Source of the DNA: Begonia masoniana
Lineage: Eukaryota; Streptophyta; Magnoliopsida; Cucurbitales; Begoniaceae
Reading direction: 5' to 3'
DNA length: 64,000 nucleotides
Assembly: GCA_022432975.1 (NCBI GenBank)
Contig: CM039502.1
Coordinates: forward strand, 7,733,407-7,797,406
Every line of letters starts with the position of its first letter. Position 1 is the stretch's first letter. The notes under the pieces were generated by a model. It saw nothing but the letters and a program-made list of their open reading frames with translations, did not search any database and was not told where the DNA came from. The position numbers and the translations under genes are program-made. Below, piece by piece: positions 61,401 to 64,000 of this stretch.

Positions 61401-63818
61401 CAACAACAGTATCTCGTTGGCGAGACCTTTCAATGATTGCTACAACCCTACCAGTCGGTCTTTTCGAAGGAAATGAACCAATCGTATCACACAAATTTTT
61501 CAGCACATTTGAGAAGTGGCATCCATCTAACAGATTGTCACAAGTTAGAGGCTGGCACTCATTAGAGACCTCCTTGGAAGGAGATTGAGAATATAAATAG
61601 CTACACTCAAATTCACCATCTCTCTTGCACTTGCCTTTGCAATTGGGAACCTCAATTTCATTATCTTCAATGAGTAAATCACTATCTTTTCCCGTAGCTT
61701 CATTGTTAGATACCTCAATTGACCCCCTCATTTTGGTCCATAACATTACAGGATCTACCTTCACTGCAACCACGTCCCCTTCCAACTGCATGAAACAGTA
61801 ATTATAGAGCAATCAAAGCCCAATACCCAGAAGAAAGATCGAAAATATAAGTATATATGTGGATAATTTGATCAATCTCCCATGCCAGAAAGTGAATAGA
61901 TGCTCAGCCACTAGTTATCCGATAAATGAACACAAGAATGTAAATATTGAACATACACGACCAGACTTTAAAAGGATAAAATAACAAATAAGACAACACA
62001 CTTCATGCAGTTGCAAAAAAAGTAAAATTATTTCTGAAAAGGAGATTCTACATTGATCCAAACTCTGTCCTCTTCTCGTACACAAGCAACTCTGTAAAAA
62101 GATATTGACTAGCATACTAACAAAACGTCAAAGCATGTGTACTCTTTGATGACAAAAATGAAGAGCATATATGAATGTAATACTGAGCATAAATAGGCAT
62201 GTGACTTATGTCTAAAGATGTTCTCAAATTCTAAAACCATTGGCTTTGAAGAAAAGAAACACAGTCTCAATAACTTCAAACTTACAGCTCTATTCTGCAA
62301 GGAAATTCCATTAACGAGAATATCTGTTGGCACACCTTCAATTTTGCAGTAGGCCTGCCAGTATAATGCAGAGTTCGTTTAAGTTTTGGTATGACCTACC
62401 AGTATCTTGGACAGATCTATGAACAATAGAAACAGAAATTTTCACATACCTCAAGCTTATTATAAGCATTAACACGGAAAACTGCTTTAAATACATCACC
62501 TTTCTGCAAGTTATGAAACACCATAGTGGTGAATAATTTTTTCATACTACAAAAAATTATTTGATTGTCATTACACCAGTCAAATAAAGTATGAGCATTT
62601 TCCCGTTACAACACATTTAAACAGGGTTTCTGACAGACCTGAATAGCCCCATTAATAGCATCCATGGACCAGTGTGGAGAAAAATATTTCTTTCGAGTAT
62701 GACCATCAACTTGATTTGAAGGAGATAAACAATTATTTGTATATGGTCCAAGATAGCCAATATCACTGGAATGGGATTTTGACTGTGCACTTCCATGACC
62801 ATTAGAAGAAACACACTCATTTTTTGCGATTTGAGAGTCCATTATTACCCCTTGATCAAGTTGAGAACATGATTTTGAAACTACACTTCCACTGTCATTA
62901 GAAGAAAGGTGTTGATTTTTTGAGATTTGTATCTCCGGTATATCCCCTTGTTCACTGATGTACATAGTTGGCAGAGAACTAAAAGAAACATTGATTTCAC
63001 TTGTCGGCCCATCATCAACGGGAGAGAGAGTGTCAACTGTACATTCTTTTAAAGAAGGATCATTCAAAGGTCCTGCCCCATGGTTAACTATTCTGACATT
63101 TTTTAAGCACGCTGAGGCCGCCCCATTTATTTCATTGATTGAACCACAAGATGCTGACAAGATAAAGGAAGAAGACATACATCAACATAAAGAAAAAAAA
63201 AGGGGGAAAGTTTAAACATAGTGTAAGAAATCATATTTGGTAAAGAAGAAATTTGCATCATAATAACAAAAAATTAAAGTCAACAAATAAGCAAAAGAAA
63301 AAAATTGTGTTTCTATCTACCAAATATGTACAATCCAAAGTGGCACAACAAGCATAAGACCCCTCCCTCATACCTCCCTATCAGTTTTTTACTCATTACA
63401 TCTGAATCAAATAAACCTAGTTACACGGCAAAACAGGTATATATATATATATATATACAGGAAAAGATTCTCGCACAATAACATCTGTTCAAACAAGAAA
63501 ATTACTGAGATTCCCATAGGCATGAACATGAAGACAAAAGCGAATGAACCACATTTTAGTCCCATGTTAATCCTTTCTTAAGCACGCTCTTCCTTATCAA
63601 GGCACCTACCTACCAAATGCTACTTAATCGAACAAAAAAATTACTAATTCAAAAGATAATACAGAGCATAGACTAGTAAGAAACTAGACAGAGAAACCCG
63701 ATGTAAGAGAAGAGGCGCTCTGCTTAGATCGACGAGTAGATCGGCGCTTCTTCTTCTTCTCCTTATCGCCATTATCGACTCTCTCGATCATGTGTTGCTC
63801 AACTTCACCTCTCGTCAT
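58472..63818 (-). CDS. SOV: DIS3-like exonuclease 2 (SOV), RNase II/R family, seven exons
   Basis: Exons on the minus strand are 63818-63698, 63153-62639, 62503-62450, 62354-62286, 61785-59653, 59038-58967 and 58873-58472, all GT-AG and in phase, giving 1121 residues. It is a cytoplasmic 3'-to-5' exoribonuclease; Arabidopsis SOV acts in mRNA decay beside the decapping pathway. Seen are a basic low-complexity N-terminus, a cold-shock-like region from KKYFSPHWSMDAINGA to EGVPTDILVNG (about residues 192-247), a second OB-like region, then the RNB domain (about 515-850) with TIDLATATDLDDALS, whose catalytic Asp residues are present, and the RNase II signature YTHFTSPLRRYPDIIVHR. The S1-like C-terminus ends VVLHPVGGDDGPIDISVRLFMSS. 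There is no PIN domain, as expected for DIS3L2 rather than DIS3. One departure is Leu where relatives have Pro in the TIDP motif. Confidence 0.95.
59411..59541. repeat. Tandem duplication, 65-bp unit x2
   Basis: Two near-identical copies containing ggaaggtgagctaagaaa and aatcaagtcaattgt, in the long intron between exons 5 and 6 of the SOV gene. Confidence 0.92.
63437..63460. repeat. (TA)n microsatellite
   Basis: Short TA run in the first intron of the SOV gene. Confidence 0.9.
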
Positions 63819-64000
63819 TAATTAATAAATAAAAAAAATCCGAGCTCCACATAAACGGAAGCAAGAGATTCAACTAGAAAACGAATAATCTAGATAAAAA
63901 ATCTCTGATAGGTCCCGAACCATTAAAACACGTTCGTGAGAACCGAATAGTAGAGGAGAGAGTTGGGAGGAGAAAAGAGAAAGAGAGGGAGAGGGAGAGG
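63819..64000 (-). promoter_or_regulatory. 5' leader and promoter start of the SOV gene
   Basis: Upstream of the SOV ATG. On the transcript strand the outermost 40 bases are a CT-rich tract, common in plant 5' leaders. No TATA box is visible before the window ends. Confidence 0.5.

Noticed and set aside
1..64000. tRNA, rRNA and bacterial-type operons
   Set aside because: No cloverleaf with A and B boxes or ribosomal stretch was recognised by eye, and the gene structure is eukaryotic throughout. A tRNA scan was not possible.

Overview
This window is nuclear DNA of a flowering plant, almost certainly a eudicot of the rosid type. The evidence is spliced genes with GT-AG introns, AT-rich spacers, Ty1/copia and other LTR elements, hAT-type DNA elements, and plant-only families (FPP, GRAS/NSP2, DREB-type ERF, LysM GPI-anchored protein). 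Species cannot be fixed from sequence alone. A cucurbit-like genome is only a guess. One 100-base run of N (1731-1830) is a scaffold gap.

Layout, left to right. 1-8020 is a large diverged inverted repeat (arms 1-1730 and about 6349-8020) around a filament-like plant protein gene on the minus strand (CDS 1901-5491). 9602-10780 is a small two-exon plant gene of unknown role (minus). 14873-18940 is a five-exon nucleotide-sugar transporter (plus). 19410-20509 is a three-exon USP-domain gene (minus). 21350-27205 is the wreck of a pectate lyase gene, split by a 4.4-kb copia element and a 1-kb hAT element. 28290-30678 is a LYM-type GPI-anchored LysM protein (plus). 31453-34187 is an M20 aminoacylase (plus). 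38251-38943 is an intronless DREB/ERF gene (plus). 40074-48219 is a degenerate copia element with two further elements nested in it. 49729-51249 is an intronless NSP2-type GRAS gene (minus), with a possible miR171h-like site. 51250-58471 holds repeats only. 58472-63818 is a seven-exon DIS3L2/SOV-type exoribonuclease (minus).

The genes do not form one pathway. NSP2 (symbiosis and strigolactone signalling) and the LysM surface protein (chitin or peptidoglycan sensing) both belong to plant-microbe signalling, but linkage here is probably ancestral. From memory, the set FPP, UDP-galactose transporter, LYM, ERF012-014, aminoacylase, USP and SOV recurs in blocks of Arabidopsis chromosome 1, so the gene order looks like conserved rosid microsynteny.

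The most notable observations are: (1) an inverted duplicate of the FPP promoter region that points back at the FPP 3' end; (2) a pectate lyase gene killed by two insertions with clean target-site duplications; (3) a three-level transposon nest containing two arrays that share a CCGAT core in opposite orientation; (4) an aminoacylase with all apparent metal ligands but Pro in place of the conserved PGHG histidine; (5) a filled and an empty hAT site side by side in a tandem duplication; (6) a foldback of about 140 bp at 55.8 kb. I found no clear evidence of a wholly new biological system.
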